Origin: Desarmillaria ectypa
Lineage: Eukaryota; Basidiomycota; Agaricomycetes; Agaricales; Physalacriaceae
Assembly: GCA_030407005.1 (NCBI GenBank)
Contig: JAUDYN010000004.1
Coordinates: 558,001-622,000 of the forward strand
DNA: 64,000 bases
Direction of reading: 5' to 3'
The notes under the pieces were generated by a model. That model did not search any database and had not been told where the DNA came from. It saw only the letters and a list, made by a program, of their open reading frames with translations. The position numbers were made by a program, and so were the translations under genes. Numbering within the stretch: position 1 is the stretch's first letter; every line of letters starts with the position of its first letter. Positions 1 to 10,730 of the stretch are shown in pieces.

Positions 1-2244
1 TCAGAATGGTTCCGGTCCCTCATTGTCAACTCCGCTAGCAATAATCACGCCATCGGATGCCCGACCAGGACTGAAGACATATGTACTGGTTCACCGACGT
101 CTATATCGATGTTATCTCCGGATCTGGACATAATTTAATCAGTCGCGAGACTTAAGACTACAGTTGGCGACCTTTACGACTCTTCCATCCTTCTATCCCA
201 TTTCATATTGGAGCCGGTGGAATGGGTATACCATCTTTCGGGTTCACGACCGGGAATATTCAAATTGATGAGAAAGGCGGCTTGTCAGTAGTGAACCAAA
301 ACTGAGTTGCATAGATCGAGACAGAGGTCTTGAGGTACAGTAGACCCCGCTGTAAATGTCCACGTTGATCTTTCCTCTCATTCGTGGTTGTTTGTGAAGC
401 CACTTGAGCTCCCGATATGATGATGGTAGACCCGATATTTCCAATGTCGGGCTTTAATTTGTGAGGATTTTTTTTTTCACAGACCGTCGCAACGGCGATG
501 ACGTCCAAAATCTTCAACACATATACTCGCCTACCGGGAAATAAAGTCATTTTATCCGTTGGAATATTTTTGTTGCCCGCTTGGACGATTTCCTTTGGGC
601 CAACTGCAATCAAGGGCGGCCTGGGATCGAAATTGGTTTTCGTTCGCTTTTCGGGGCTCTGTCATAGGCGAAGAGGTTGATTCCCTCCCGCTGGAGCTCC
701 TCCAACGTTGTCGCACCCCGAGGACGCCGCCGGGCCGTTTCAGCAAGTGCGCTCGTGTTCAGACTCTCCTGGACCGTGCCCCTCTACCTTGTGCTCCAGT
801 CATTCACGCTCAAAAATGCCTCGACCTTTTACGCCTTTCATCAACCTTGATTCCCGCTCCTATTTCCGGTAAGGGGCACCAGGAAGGGAGCTACAGTATA
901 ACTCCGACTTCTCTCACTGCGGAAGAAGGTGCGCCTTTATGTGCTCCCGACTGTGGGGATAAATGCTCATTCATGCGCCTTCTTCTAGAAGGTGTGCTCT
1001 CCTCGTGTGACTCTTTTTTTTTGGGGGGGGGGGGCGCTCCTCGAACCAGAGGCAGACGGCAGCGTATCGGATGTATCAGGTCCGTCATATGAGGCTCGAA
1101 GGTGCTCCACAGTGCCGGGGTTAGAATATGTGCGATGTGCGACAGGCTATTGAATAAGAGTCTAATCCATCCTTTTAAGCTTATCGTATTGACAGATATG
1201 ATGGAAGACTCGAGTTCCAACACGTCAAGTCAGAAAATGAAGATACATGATTTATTGGGGAATGGACTCATGGAGAAACTGCAAGGTAATATTTCATGTA
1301 AGTTTGTACAGCCGGCTGATATATTGGATAGACAGAATTCGAAAGCTTTACCTGGAAATTGAGCTATTCAGTCTAGAAAAGAGGCCTATGGATCAGGGAA
1401 GACCCTACATCTGAAATACCAAGACTCGGAGAGGTTGATACCCCTTACACCCGCATAAGACCACTACCAAATCCCGGCTGTATCCTGTGGTCTTGAGGCC
1501 TGAACCCCGGGCCATGGCCATGGCCCACATCGGTTATTGCCCATTGCATTGTAAGGCGACACTCGGCATCGCGGCGACTTTGGGTCGTTGAGGCGGTCCT
1601 CGTGGGGGCAACTGGAGCCTAAATAGTAGTCTGCCACGACGCGTTCTAGCGCCCCCCTAATTCGCACGGAACGGATTGCCATCGACACGAAGTAGACGAT
1701 ATCTGAAGCTGCTTAGGGAACGATCAGAATTCAAGAATGATACGACGGCAGACTCTCCATTTCTTATTTGGTTTTGGTCGCCTTGCCATGGCCGCAGTCC
1801 GACTTGTTGTCCCAGAGTTGTTAGCATTATCTACCCGTTTCACGCGATTATTCTGTTAGTATTCTTGACTCCATCAGACGTTCGATATATCGGGTGCAGT
1901 TCGTTGTTGATCGGAGCTATGATTCCAATAGAACAGTACTGGTGCGTTTATCATGTCATATTTCATGATAATTTGCTTCTTGTTAAGCTTACCTGTTTTC
2001 GGAAGTCTGGATGCCTGACGTCAAGAAATGAGCGCCTTCATTAAGGCTTAGCTTTACTAATATCCGGTTTTCCAAGTTCTTACTCAGCCTCTCGATGTCA
2101 GTGCGCCCTCGCTCCGCATCATATCGATCACCTAATCCATGTGGCTGGCGCACCGTCTCTTATGGAAACACCGCAGATCTTCCCTCGACCCTGACAAGTA
2201 CGCATCACAGATCCCAAGTGACGATGATGATACTCTAGGTTGGT
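1..2244. other. stretch without an intact gene
   Basis: Only short open frames on both strands, none with a recognisable motif or a plausible exon chain. Local oddities are a run of nine T followed by twelve G at about 1014-1034 and an 18-bp perfect palindrome at 1509-1526. I see no RNA gene or repeat copy shared with the rest of the window. Confidence 0.5.
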
Positions 2245-2646
2245 CTATCTATTGGCAGCCAAGGAAAACCTTGCGAAGTGTACACCTGCCAAGGGTCGGC
2301 AATAGAGGCTCTTGAATTTCTCAGCGCCCGTTTGCGCCCTGTAAACGGAAAGTTCGGATGGATCAAAGTTGAGTAAGCCGCTTTCATTACCGTTACTCAA
2401 GCGGCCTTTTAATTGAATGCGGTAGTTATTGATATCCTTGTCATTCATAAAACCTTCTTCATCATAAACGGTGACAATAATTTGTGATTCGCAATACGAG
2501 ACAGTTTCCAAGAGTGCTTCTATGGGTTTGCCTAGGAGCTGTGGGGTATGTGAGAGTGAAAGGCGAAGAAGGGGCGGCGTCTTTTGACTGTGGCCGAATT
2601 GCCCACGACATTCAGGGAAAGAATCTGTGCCCAGATCTTTTACCAC
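2245..2646 (-). pseudogene. possible gene fragment, function unknown
   Basis: A 133-codon open frame. Its middle part (residues about 40-110: an I-I-V-T-V-Y stretch, then D-K-D-I-N-N-Y, then F-D-P-S-E-L-S-V-Y-R) has the alternating hydrophobic pattern of a small beta-rich domain. It is loosely reminiscent of the ubiquitin-like N-terminal domain of Crinkler (CRN) family proteins, in which a short D-x-x-D/E-L-x-[LV]-[WY] segment ends the domain. The N-terminal 35 residues look non-coding. I see no neighbouring exon that extends it. It could be a decayed fragment or a chance frame. Confidence 0.25.
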
Positions 2647-3287
2647 GCCTATCGCAGGTCATGAGAAGTACAGCTGCAGCAGCTGGCATGATGTTGCATC
2701 ATGCCAGTCTTACTTTGACATTGCACTTTGGCGTTTTTCGCACTCTCCGCGGTGTAACTCTGATGGTCAAAGTTGGCCGTCTCGCAATAGAGAATGCATC
2801 GTTATTTATTTAATGGATGTACTCCGCAGTTTACTATACATCTTACCTACGTATCCAGCTTACTGTTTTCCTTCGAAGAAATGCATCATACTGATGGGTA
2901 CAGGATCGAGGAGCGGTGAGAGGCTCCTTACGTTCGCAGGACAGCGGCGATCAATATTAGGGCGAAGTGCCTTTTTCGGCGAGCTTCGCCTGATGGATGG
3001 GCACGAGAGGTCGACGGGCACAGATAAAATATGTATATTCTACTGTCAAGGCGAGGCGAAAAGAGGGATATGGGGACAGAGAAAAATAATGCAGACGGCC
3101 TTTATTAGAAAAGGGACGCCCTTGTTAGGTACCGTGATTGGGGACAAATACAGATCAATACGGGATTTGCCGAATCCAATGAAGGAATCAAGGTAATCGG
3201 AGTTTACCATCACATTTAACTCGACCTCGCCATGAATCTGGCCTTCTCTTCGTCCTACATCGTCTCCTCCGTCTTTATTCATGCAGC
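2647..3287. other. upstream region of the F-box gene
   Basis: No supported gene. The last 60 bases before the ATG at 3288 are pyrimidine-rich (several TC/CT runs), as is common just upstream of basidiomycete start codons. Confidence 0.4.
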
Positions 3288-5525
3288 ATGCCCACCATTC
3301 TTTCTTTACCAGCGGAACTCATCGAGGAAACTGCTCTTTATGTTGCCTGCTCGACTTTGGAAGGTCGTCCGAACTCTATCCGTTCATTTCGCCTGACATG
3401 CAAGGCCATTAACGACGTCTTTGTGCACTCAAATGCTATCCATAGGTCGATTTTTAAGCGGAAATTTAGTCATAGCGCCGTAGCTAGACGGTCATTCGAG
3501 CCCACGTCGAAAGAGTATCGCCAGCTGCTTCAGCTGTACGACGACAGTCTGCAGTTTATCGAGGAAAGGCGGGGCCTTGATGCAAAGGATCCTGTGGATG
3601 CCGATCATATGTCCACAGAAGAGGTCCTGTGGGTGCTGACGTTCATGTGCTTGGACGACGATGGTGCCAATACCCTCCAACTAAATGCCGTCGGTGCATA
3701 TGAATGGATTCACGAACTCGTCACCAAGCGTTTGTACGATGGTGCTAGCGATAATGGTGGATGGCCGCTCGACAACTGCAAGAATTCTTTAGCGTTGTGG
3801 GTGTTCTGGTCGTTGTCGACGAAAGGTATGTGTCCCGCTACGTCGAACTCTTTCTTCCCTGATATTGTTATATGTAGAACGAATTTTGTCTGAACCGGAG
3901 GATGTTTCTGACAAAATTGTAAACTTGATCCTCCCTTTCGTTACCATCCCCTTCCGGTATGCCATGGCCTTTGCGCCCCCCAATCACTTTACCCTCCCGC
4001 TGGTCTCCCAGTCTGGGGACTTCTCCAATGCCAATACCCATATACCCTTCCGTACACGCCAAACGCACCTTCTCTCCGTTCTTACTCCCCACGGGCCCTT
4101 CCCTATCTACCGCTCCACGGACCCGATTTGGCTCCAGGTGTACTTTACCAGGCGCGTAGAGATAACATGGCCCCTCATCACTGCAGCGGCAAAGTTGCTA
4201 TACTTTGCGAGGAGAGAGAGGTACGCGTTGGGCATGATGCCTACTCTTCCTAGAGATCGCGCAGACGCCATACAGAGGAGAATGACAGGTGCCACGCAGG
4301 CCGATATCATTGAGATCAACCGGAATCGACTGGGTGGTCCCAACGGCAAGGATGGTGGCACGAAATTGCCTGACAGCGTCACGAGCGTCGGTCCTGATGG
4401 CATTGATGAACGGTCGCAAGCCAGCAGGCTGTACGATGCGGACTGGTATCGGTTGAGGTTATGTGGGAACGTCTGGGATAACAGCCATGGAGATGACGAC
4501 GAGATTTGGAGGCGTGTCAAGCTGGGCAAGAAGATGCTTGTCCGACGCGGATGTGGGACTCGCAGGTTAAAGTTTCGACGCGGGGACGTGTACACGCTCG
4601 GCTCATTAACTGGACTCTGGGCCGGACGTATGCTGGTAGGTGTTCGTTTTGTATTCAGGAATCATTCACTGATCTGCCGTATTTCTAGATTCCAAACGAA
4701 CAAGCTCTTGCTCAACTTCTCATGGTCCAGAACCCGAATCCCCACCAGCACAACGGTCATCCTGTACCTCTACCTGCAGGTTTCGACGAAATGCTGCTGT
4801 CGCTCACGAATCGGCCCATATATATGAGACTGCAAGAGTTCGTATCGTATGCGGGAGGGGATATTGTTCCTTCTGGAGCGCGGGGACCACAGCCGCTATC
4901 CCTTTACGAAGATGCTGAAGGAGACGAAGAGGATGATGATGATGATGATGATGATGATACGGATGACTCGCCTGTTCCCGAGATCAACGACCAGAGGCTC
5001 CTCGAAGAGTTTGATCAGGGCCTTCGCAATGCCTATTTCCCTGACGGCGTCGCGGAAGAATCTTTCAAGGGCACATATGATGGCACTGGCATGCGCATGA
5101 CTTGCGGTGGGAAGGAGTATGTCTACCATAAACTGGGGGGTACACAGCATGATCCTAATTCGTGTGTGGGGTGTGCGATGAAGGAAAAGCAGGTGATGCC
5201 TGCGTGGTCGGAGGAGGAGCACCCAGCGGATATGGTCCCTCTGCCTCCTTGTACAGGCGTGCAGGATGTAATTGTGACGGGATCGACGGACGATAGACAC
5301 GGGCAAGCGTGGAATCATTACACGTACTATGGTCGTGTGCGGCGATGGGATGGTATGATTGGAATTCTGAGAGTCCCACGAGATAGAGGGTTGGGAAAGT
5401 GGTTCTTCTACGGATATATCGTGGGTGGGAAGAATTTTGTGGGGAATTGGAGGATTACACACGAAGATCCGGGGATGCCAACGGTTGAAGGAGCATTTTG
5501 TTTATCGAAGGTGACGGAGGAGTGA
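3288..5525 (+). CDS. F-box protein, three exons, 710 aa
   Basis: Probable substrate-recognition subunit of an SCF ubiquitin ligase. Exons 3288-3825, 3878-4635 and 4689-5525 are separated by introns of 52 and 53 bp with GT..AG ends; the joins keep the frame throughout. Residues about 4-45 form an F-box-like segment (L-P-A-E-L-I-E-E-T-A-L-Y at the start, then R-L-T-C-K-A-I-N-D-V-F). The rest matches the long basidiomycete F-box family by character: helical middle, acidic linker with nine consecutive Asp, and a C-terminal beta-rich block around W-F-F-Y-G-Y-I-V-G-G with a closing E-G-A-F-C-L-S-K. The start is the first ATG of the frame and lies directly before the F-box. The substrate cannot be inferred. 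Confidence 0.88.
4932..4958 (+). repeat. (GAT)9 trinucleotide microsatellite in coding sequence
   Basis: Nine perfect GAT units encode nine Asp in the acidic linker of the F-box protein. Length changes here would add or remove Asp without shifting the frame. Confidence 0.95.
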
Positions 5526-6952
5526 TTGAATATTAAGTATTTGCCATATACCCTGTGAATTTTGGAGGCCTGTTGTAATTTCTACTGTACTCTTTGTTTT
5601 AATGCTATTGAAGGCATTTGCTATTTTGTATTAACTTCATGATTGGAATCTGTACGGCGAGAAGTCTTAGTTTTGTTATTCTAATCATCGATTAAAGCCT
5701 GTCACCTAGTCCATATGATACCAGTTTGTGTAGCACATTTCGTCGAAAGAGCATATAAGCACAATAACACGTGAAAGAAGATTTAAGATTTGCCCCGTCG
5801 TCAACCCGGCGCGCGTTACGATGTATTTCGACGTCGGATACCTAACTGACAGCCCCGAGGTACAAAAGAATGAAGTAATTTTTTTTGTGTACGTCCTTTT
5901 GTGTCAGCAGATCAAAGACGAAAGGATTCTAGATTTCGCTTAGCGGTATCTGGAAGGGGTATCCGTATCCGATTCGTGCCATATCACATTCACCGCATTC
6001 ACCGCCGGCGCGGGATCACGAGTTGGCTATTGCCCTGAATATCAATAAGGTCAGTGTTCACGGTGATGGCGATTAAAATTTGTCCTCCCGCCGGCAGCTG
6101 AAGCGCGGCGGCCCTGATACCTATGACCGTCAAGCTTGTGAACACGATGGTACTCAAGAGGCGTGGGAGTTGCAAGACCAAAAGCTAAGCGCCTCGAGCC
6201 GGACATTTCGCGTCGACATCTTTCCATGGAATCCAAGTGCTCTTCCCGCAGCCATCTTATCGTGGAGCAGTGAGGTTCCCGCGAGCCTAGATCGACACGG
6301 AAAAACCTTTGCTACGCAACTAAAAAGTCCACTTACACGCTTCGCGGCCCCAGTCTCCCCATATTTTTAGCTGTGGAACATGCGCGTTCCTGGTTCGCCG
6401 ATATTCCTCTCAAAGTCCTACTGACCTGATCACGGATGTGGGTTGCTCCACAGGAAAATGAGAACGGAACTCCGCGAGCGCGGACGTTCAACGGTACCGA
6501 TGTTGTGACATGAACGGAGAATGTCCAGGGTCTAAGAACATAATGCTTGATATACCGCAAAGAATTATTGATTATCAGAACGTGTGGGGCGGAGAGGTTC
6601 CGAGGAGTTATTTTCATACTAACGGAGGATAATAACGCCAGTAAGGTTTACGGGAACGGAGAGGCTGGATGCCGTACTATGCTGTCAGAGGAAGTTCGTT
6701 AGATTCCCCTTCTTCCCGGAGAAGCCTACCTCTTCATAACGTATTTTACGGCCCTGTAACACACGAAATAATGAATTTCCTCGATCCGAGGCACACGATG
6801 AGTCACTCACCGTGAATATGAGATAGGGTCGAAGGAGAGATAGGGTCAACAGAAATCTTAAGGGGCATTGTTATCGAAGGCACAACGACCACATGACATA
6901 TGCGCCATAATCTCTGATTAGCATCTAAACGAGTCTCCGGTACAATTCGTGG
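5526..6952. other. intergenic stretch, no intact gene
   Basis: Contains the 3' end of the F-box gene and many short frames. The minus-strand frames at 5999-6181 and 6333-6617 are interrupted and I cannot connect them to a family; they may be relics. No RNA gene seen. Confidence 0.45.
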
Positions 6953-7969
6953 CTAGTCCTTCTTGTCCTTTGCTTTCTTCCCTCCCAGAGAGTACCATAT
7001 TGTCCCTAAGAGAACCATGGTCGCGCCGGCCCACAAAAGATGCATATCAACGTTGTTAGCCGTTTGGTGCATCGCTATGCTCAAGACAAGGCTAACAGCT
7101 TTGCGGACAACGAGAACGAGTGTGACGGTCAGTGAATTAACCTGCGTAGTCAAGCGGTTCACACCTGCGACGCAGACGAGCTGTGTGAGGGTGTTGAGGA
7201 GGAGGGCGGGATAAGCGGTGGGTATGAATGCAAATGACATCTTTGGCCCAGCGTGGACGAGGTGAAATTGCATCGCAAGGTCGTTTCGGAGTAGGAAGAA
7301 CATGGGAAGGGCGAGGAAGTGTAGGTAGAACATAGACTCTTGCCATGATGACGCGCTAGAGTATTTGGAGTATGTGTGGTCCTGGACGAGACCGAGAAAG
7401 CCAGAGAGGATAAGGGCTAGTGATAGGATGCATATGCCTGTTAGATATGTGTTGGGACCCGTGTGAGAGTCAGTGGAAGATGAATTGGATGCGGATAGCG
7501 TTGTACAAGCGACACCTAGGGTGACGAGAAGGATGGATAAAACTTGGTGTATATTATACCTAAGATCATCAGATGACATGACATTGTGAGCAAAGAAAAA
7601 TGCGTACTTTTTACCAGCAACAGACCACCCTAGTATCATACTGACAACCAAGCCCCCGCTCCGGAATATTATATGCACAGACATGGGTATCTGGTATGCA
7701 AAAGCGGCATTGTTCAAGAGGGATATGATATAAAACAGAGCAACCTGAATAAGATAGCGAGAGATGGGAATTCTAGTTGGCGCAAGACGAGGTCTGTACG
7801 GGGTCCAGATAATGTGCTTCGGGAGACCGTACAATGAAATGATAGAGAACTGGAAAAAGGTAATGAGGGATCCAGCTGAGGGGTAGTCAGAGGTAAGCTG
7901 CTCAAGACTGACGGCATTGCTGCAGCACCCGCCAAATACGAGGCCCAGCGCCGCCAGCCAGTCGTACAT
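6953..7969 (-). CDS. UAA-family (SLC35B-type) nucleotide-sugar transporter
   Basis: Multi-pass membrane protein of the drug/metabolite transporter superfamily, probably moving UDP-N-acetylglucosamine or a related nucleotide sugar into the ER or Golgi (YEA4/SLC35B4 type). It opens with F-G-G-C-C-S-N and E-Q-L-T, as this family does, and has about ten hydrophobic helices, a mid-protein motif S-V-H-I-I-F-R-S-G-G and a lysine-rich C-terminal tail (G-K-K-A-K-D-K-K-D), which could act as an ER-retrieval signal. The open frame runs up to 8041, but the Met at 7967-7969 directly precedes the conserved N-terminus, so I use it; the upstream 24 residues are Pro/Arg-rich. A 48-nt in-frame intron (7560-7607, GTACGC..CTTAG) is probably removed, giving about 322 aa. 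It is divergent from the cyclin gene. Confidence 0.85.
   Translation of the reverse strand: MYDWLAALGLVFGGCCSNAVSLEQLTSDYPSAGSLITFFQFSIISLYGLPKHIIWTPYRPRLAPTRIPISRYLIQVALFYIISLLNNAAFAYQIPMSVHIIFRSGGLVVSMILGWSVAGKKYAFFFAHNVMSSDDLRYNIHQVLSILLVTLGVACTTLSASNSSSTDSHTGPNTYLTGICILSLALILSGFLGLVQDHTYSKYSSASSWQESMFYLHFLALPMFFLLRNDLAMQFHLVHAGPKMSFAFIPTAYPALLLNTLTQLVCVAGVNRLTTQVNSLTVTLVLVVRKAVSLVLSIAMHQTANNVDMHLLWAGATMVLLGTIWYSLGGKKAKDKKD
7560..7607 (-). other. 48-nt intron with no stop codon, in the transporter gene
   Basis: On the minus strand the segment starts GTACGC and ends TTAG, and its length is a multiple of three, so the open frame reads through it. Removing it joins G-K-K to R-Y-N-I-H-Q-V-L-S, the loop-to-helix transition expected in this family. 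Retained, it would insert 16 residues including F-F-F-A-H-N. Confidence 0.75.
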
Positions 7970-8210
7970 CGTCGTGGTCGTGTCTACGTCGTGAATTCCT
8001 CGTGGATGTCGTGGTCGAGGAGGTTGAAGGTAACGTGTCACACACGTGATATCGCGTTATTTGCTTGTGTTTTGCACGTATAAGAAGGTCTCCGTCGGTT
8101 GTCGTTCGTCCCGCCCTTCTTTCCTTCCCTTCCACGTCCCTCTTGCCCGCTTGCTGCTTTATATCCAATATTACGCATTATCTATACATTCTATTTCTCA
8201 CTCTCTTGTG
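7970..8210. promoter_or_regulatory. shared divergent promoter with a CACGTG box
   Basis: About 240 bp separate the probable start codons of the transporter (minus) and the cyclin (plus). It contains CACGTG at 8043-8048, the core of bHLH (Pho4/Cbf1-type) sites, a long pyrimidine-rich tract at about 8095-8165 and TTTATAT near 8159. Control by a bHLH factor is inference. Confidence 0.5.
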
Positions 8211-9743
8211 ATGTCGGCTCGTTCGTCCCATCGCCGTCATCCGGCTTCTCTCATCCCAATTTCTGCGCATAATCCGTATCTCGTGAATCTTATGGCGTCC
8301 CGAATCTCGCCGGACATGATAGATTATGTTGCCCGCCAAGCCACAAAAGTTATCCGTCTTGACTGTGACTCGCCTGTCAATGGAACTCCGCGGACATCGT
8401 ACAAATCGTATTTCGACCCAACGACCTCGCCGCATTCACTTCGAAATTTCATCTATCATATTGTCAAGGAGTCTCATGTGCAAGTCTCAACCTTCATGTC
8501 TTCCCTCGTGTATCTCGAGCGACTTCGAAGCAAGCTGCCTACGCTCTCCGAAGGTACGTTGTTGTTTTGACCACCCTTTTCATAGTATCGCTTAGCTTGA
8601 TTTACTCCAACAGGTCTGCCCTGCACAATCCATCGCATATTTCTTGCCACACTTATTGTGACCGCCAAGTACCTCAACGATTCGTGTCCGAAGAACATTC
8701 ACTGGGCGACATATTCGAACCTCTTTACCGTCACAGAGATCAATTTGATGGAGATTCAGCTATTGTATCTGTTGGACTATGATCTGCGGTTCAGCGAGGA
8801 GGAAGCGTGTGCTCTTTTTGCTCCGTATATGACTATTGTGGCTCGTCAAGCCAGTACGCGAGCATCCGCAGTTGACAAGGTTGCAAAGGCAGGCAAAGCA
8901 AGAGCACTCTCTCAGGAGCAGAATCTCCGACGGCCTCTCACTCCATCGGAGGATGTTCCCTCTATGTCATGCCCCGTTTCTCGGCCAATTTCTCTGGTTC
9001 GTGGACTCGCTAGACGCCTTTCCATGGCTCATATACGTGCGGATTCCGTTGCCCCCTTGCCTATGCCGAGCGCTCTGACATCAAAATCAACGTCGACCAC
9101 CTCGTCTTCATCAACTTCATCAAGTGATATCTGTTCACTGGTAGATGATACTGGCTCGTCGTCTAGTTCGTCATCTGGAATAAGCTCGGAATCAGAATCA
9201 GAGAACGAGGAACACGTCGAGCCGCGCATCTACTCAAGCTCGTATGGTGACTACCAAGCTCTGGCACAGGAAGAGATGGCGGGATCAAGCAAGAAGCCTT
9301 TTCTTCTTCGCCCGTCGCCCATATACGCGCACAGACATCAGCACATCGCTCAGAATCGATCTCGAAAGCTTTCAGACGCGTCCTCTGTACGCACAATAAC
9401 AGCGCTCTCTCCGACGCAGTCTTCCTCAATTTCATCGCTGCAGTCGCGTCGAACCTCTGGCAAGCGTTCAGTATCAGGAGCTACGACTATAGCTACTGGA
9501 GTCAAGGAATCGTCTATCACGACAAGCATGACAATGCCTGCGATTACGAGAAGTGCTGCTTCCGGTGGCTTCCTCAGTAGGATGTGGGGCGCTGCAAAGG
9601 GTCAGGCTCTTGGACACGACAAGAGTGCGTCATTGGACTACGACGCGACCTACTCCGGGCAAGGACCAAATACGTTAAAGAGACTCGTGCTTGTGCATTC
9701 GAGGGCGGCGAATACGCGAAATGGAGGCGCTTCCAACGTTTAG
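8211..9743 (+). CDS. Pho80/Pcl-like cyclin, two exons, 490 aa
   Basis: Probable regulatory partner of a Pho85/CDK5-type kinase. Exons 8211-8553 and 8614-9743 flank a 60-bp GT..AG intron; the join keeps the frame. The PHO80-type cyclin fold spans residues about 45-190: Y-V-A-R-Q-A-T-K-V-I-R, S-L-R-N-F-I-Y-H-I-V-K, F-M-S-S-L-V-Y-L-E-R-L, then after the intron H-R-I-F-L-A-T-L-I-V-T-A-K-Y-L-N-D and N-L-F-T-V-T-E-I-N-L-M-E-I-Q-L-L-Y-L-L-D-Y-D-L-R. The helix order and the A-K-Y-L-N-D and L-L-Y-L-L-D-Y motifs are those of Pcl1/Pcl2-like proteins. The C-terminal ~300 residues are low-complexity, rich in Ser and Glu, and probably disordered. The ATG at 8211 follows a pyrimidine-rich leader. Confidence 0.9.
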
Positions 9744-10730
9744 AGAGTATTGCCTTCGGACGATGGTTCGGACCCACGGCTCGATTTTCGGTACTACGCA
9801 TCAAAAGCCAGCATTTGGCTCATACTCTCATTTTTCGCATGGACAACGGGTTTGGAAGACTTCGATTTATTATCACTTCGTTAGAAGTGCAAGGACACTA
9901 CTCATCTTTCATCTTCATTGCTATCACATCGCATCGCTATCCTATCATTATTCATCAGCATTTGGGACTTTTTCATTGGGACGCTACTATAGAGGATTAT
10001 CATACCATTGCTATATAGATACCGTTCATCATCCATACATTACTATCTTGCTCAGACTATGCCACATGACTATTCTATGTATTATTCCCTACATTATATA
10101 CTCCTTAGGTACTTCATGTACGCGTCAATAAAGACATCCAGATCAAGGCATAACCAAGAATGTGCAGCGCGAAGGGTAATGAGAGTGAAAAAGACAATGG
10201 GCGTGTCTCATGCCCAGTTTGCAAATTCGAACGCTCGTAGTGCGCTGATGTTAGATCTTGGTAGATTGATTATCCACCATGACAACGATTCCTCTTGTTT
10301 CCTCAACAGCCGGGCGATCCGAGTCATTTATCGATGCGAAGGCGAGATGCTACATGTGAGCCTTGAAGCAAGTGTCCATACTAGGTAGTGAACTCACGTG
10401 GCAGAACAGAGAAAACACCGCCCTGAGACGGATGTGGCGACAGAAGTGAATTCTTGAATCAAATCATTAAAAGTACCGTAGGGAAACAAGTAAGAGCTCA
10501 TGGAGAGTACCAGTAGTTATCAGCTCTGGCATAGCGGGATGTGAGGGCGAGAAGTCTGAAAAATGCTTAGGCAACCAGTCTGCAAAAAGTCCCGGCGTTG
10601 AATGCTAAATCGGGAGTCACGATTGTGCGTAAAAAAACAATGACATCGATCACGTGCGCGAGCAGGAAGTCGTGTTCCTCCCACCATATCAGTAACAACC
10701 ATTGTTCTCCGGTTCCATATATTATTCGAC
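9744..10730. other. intergenic stretch
   Basis: Probably the 3' UTR of the cyclin and the upstream region of the kinase gene. Small overlapping frames only. An AATAAA lies at about 10126-10131. Confidence 0.45.

Noticed and set aside
559..1092. 177-codon plus-strand frame
   Set aside because: It crosses the T9-G12 homopolymer, has low-complexity Arg/Ser/Pro content and overlaps equally long frames on the other strand; no motif.
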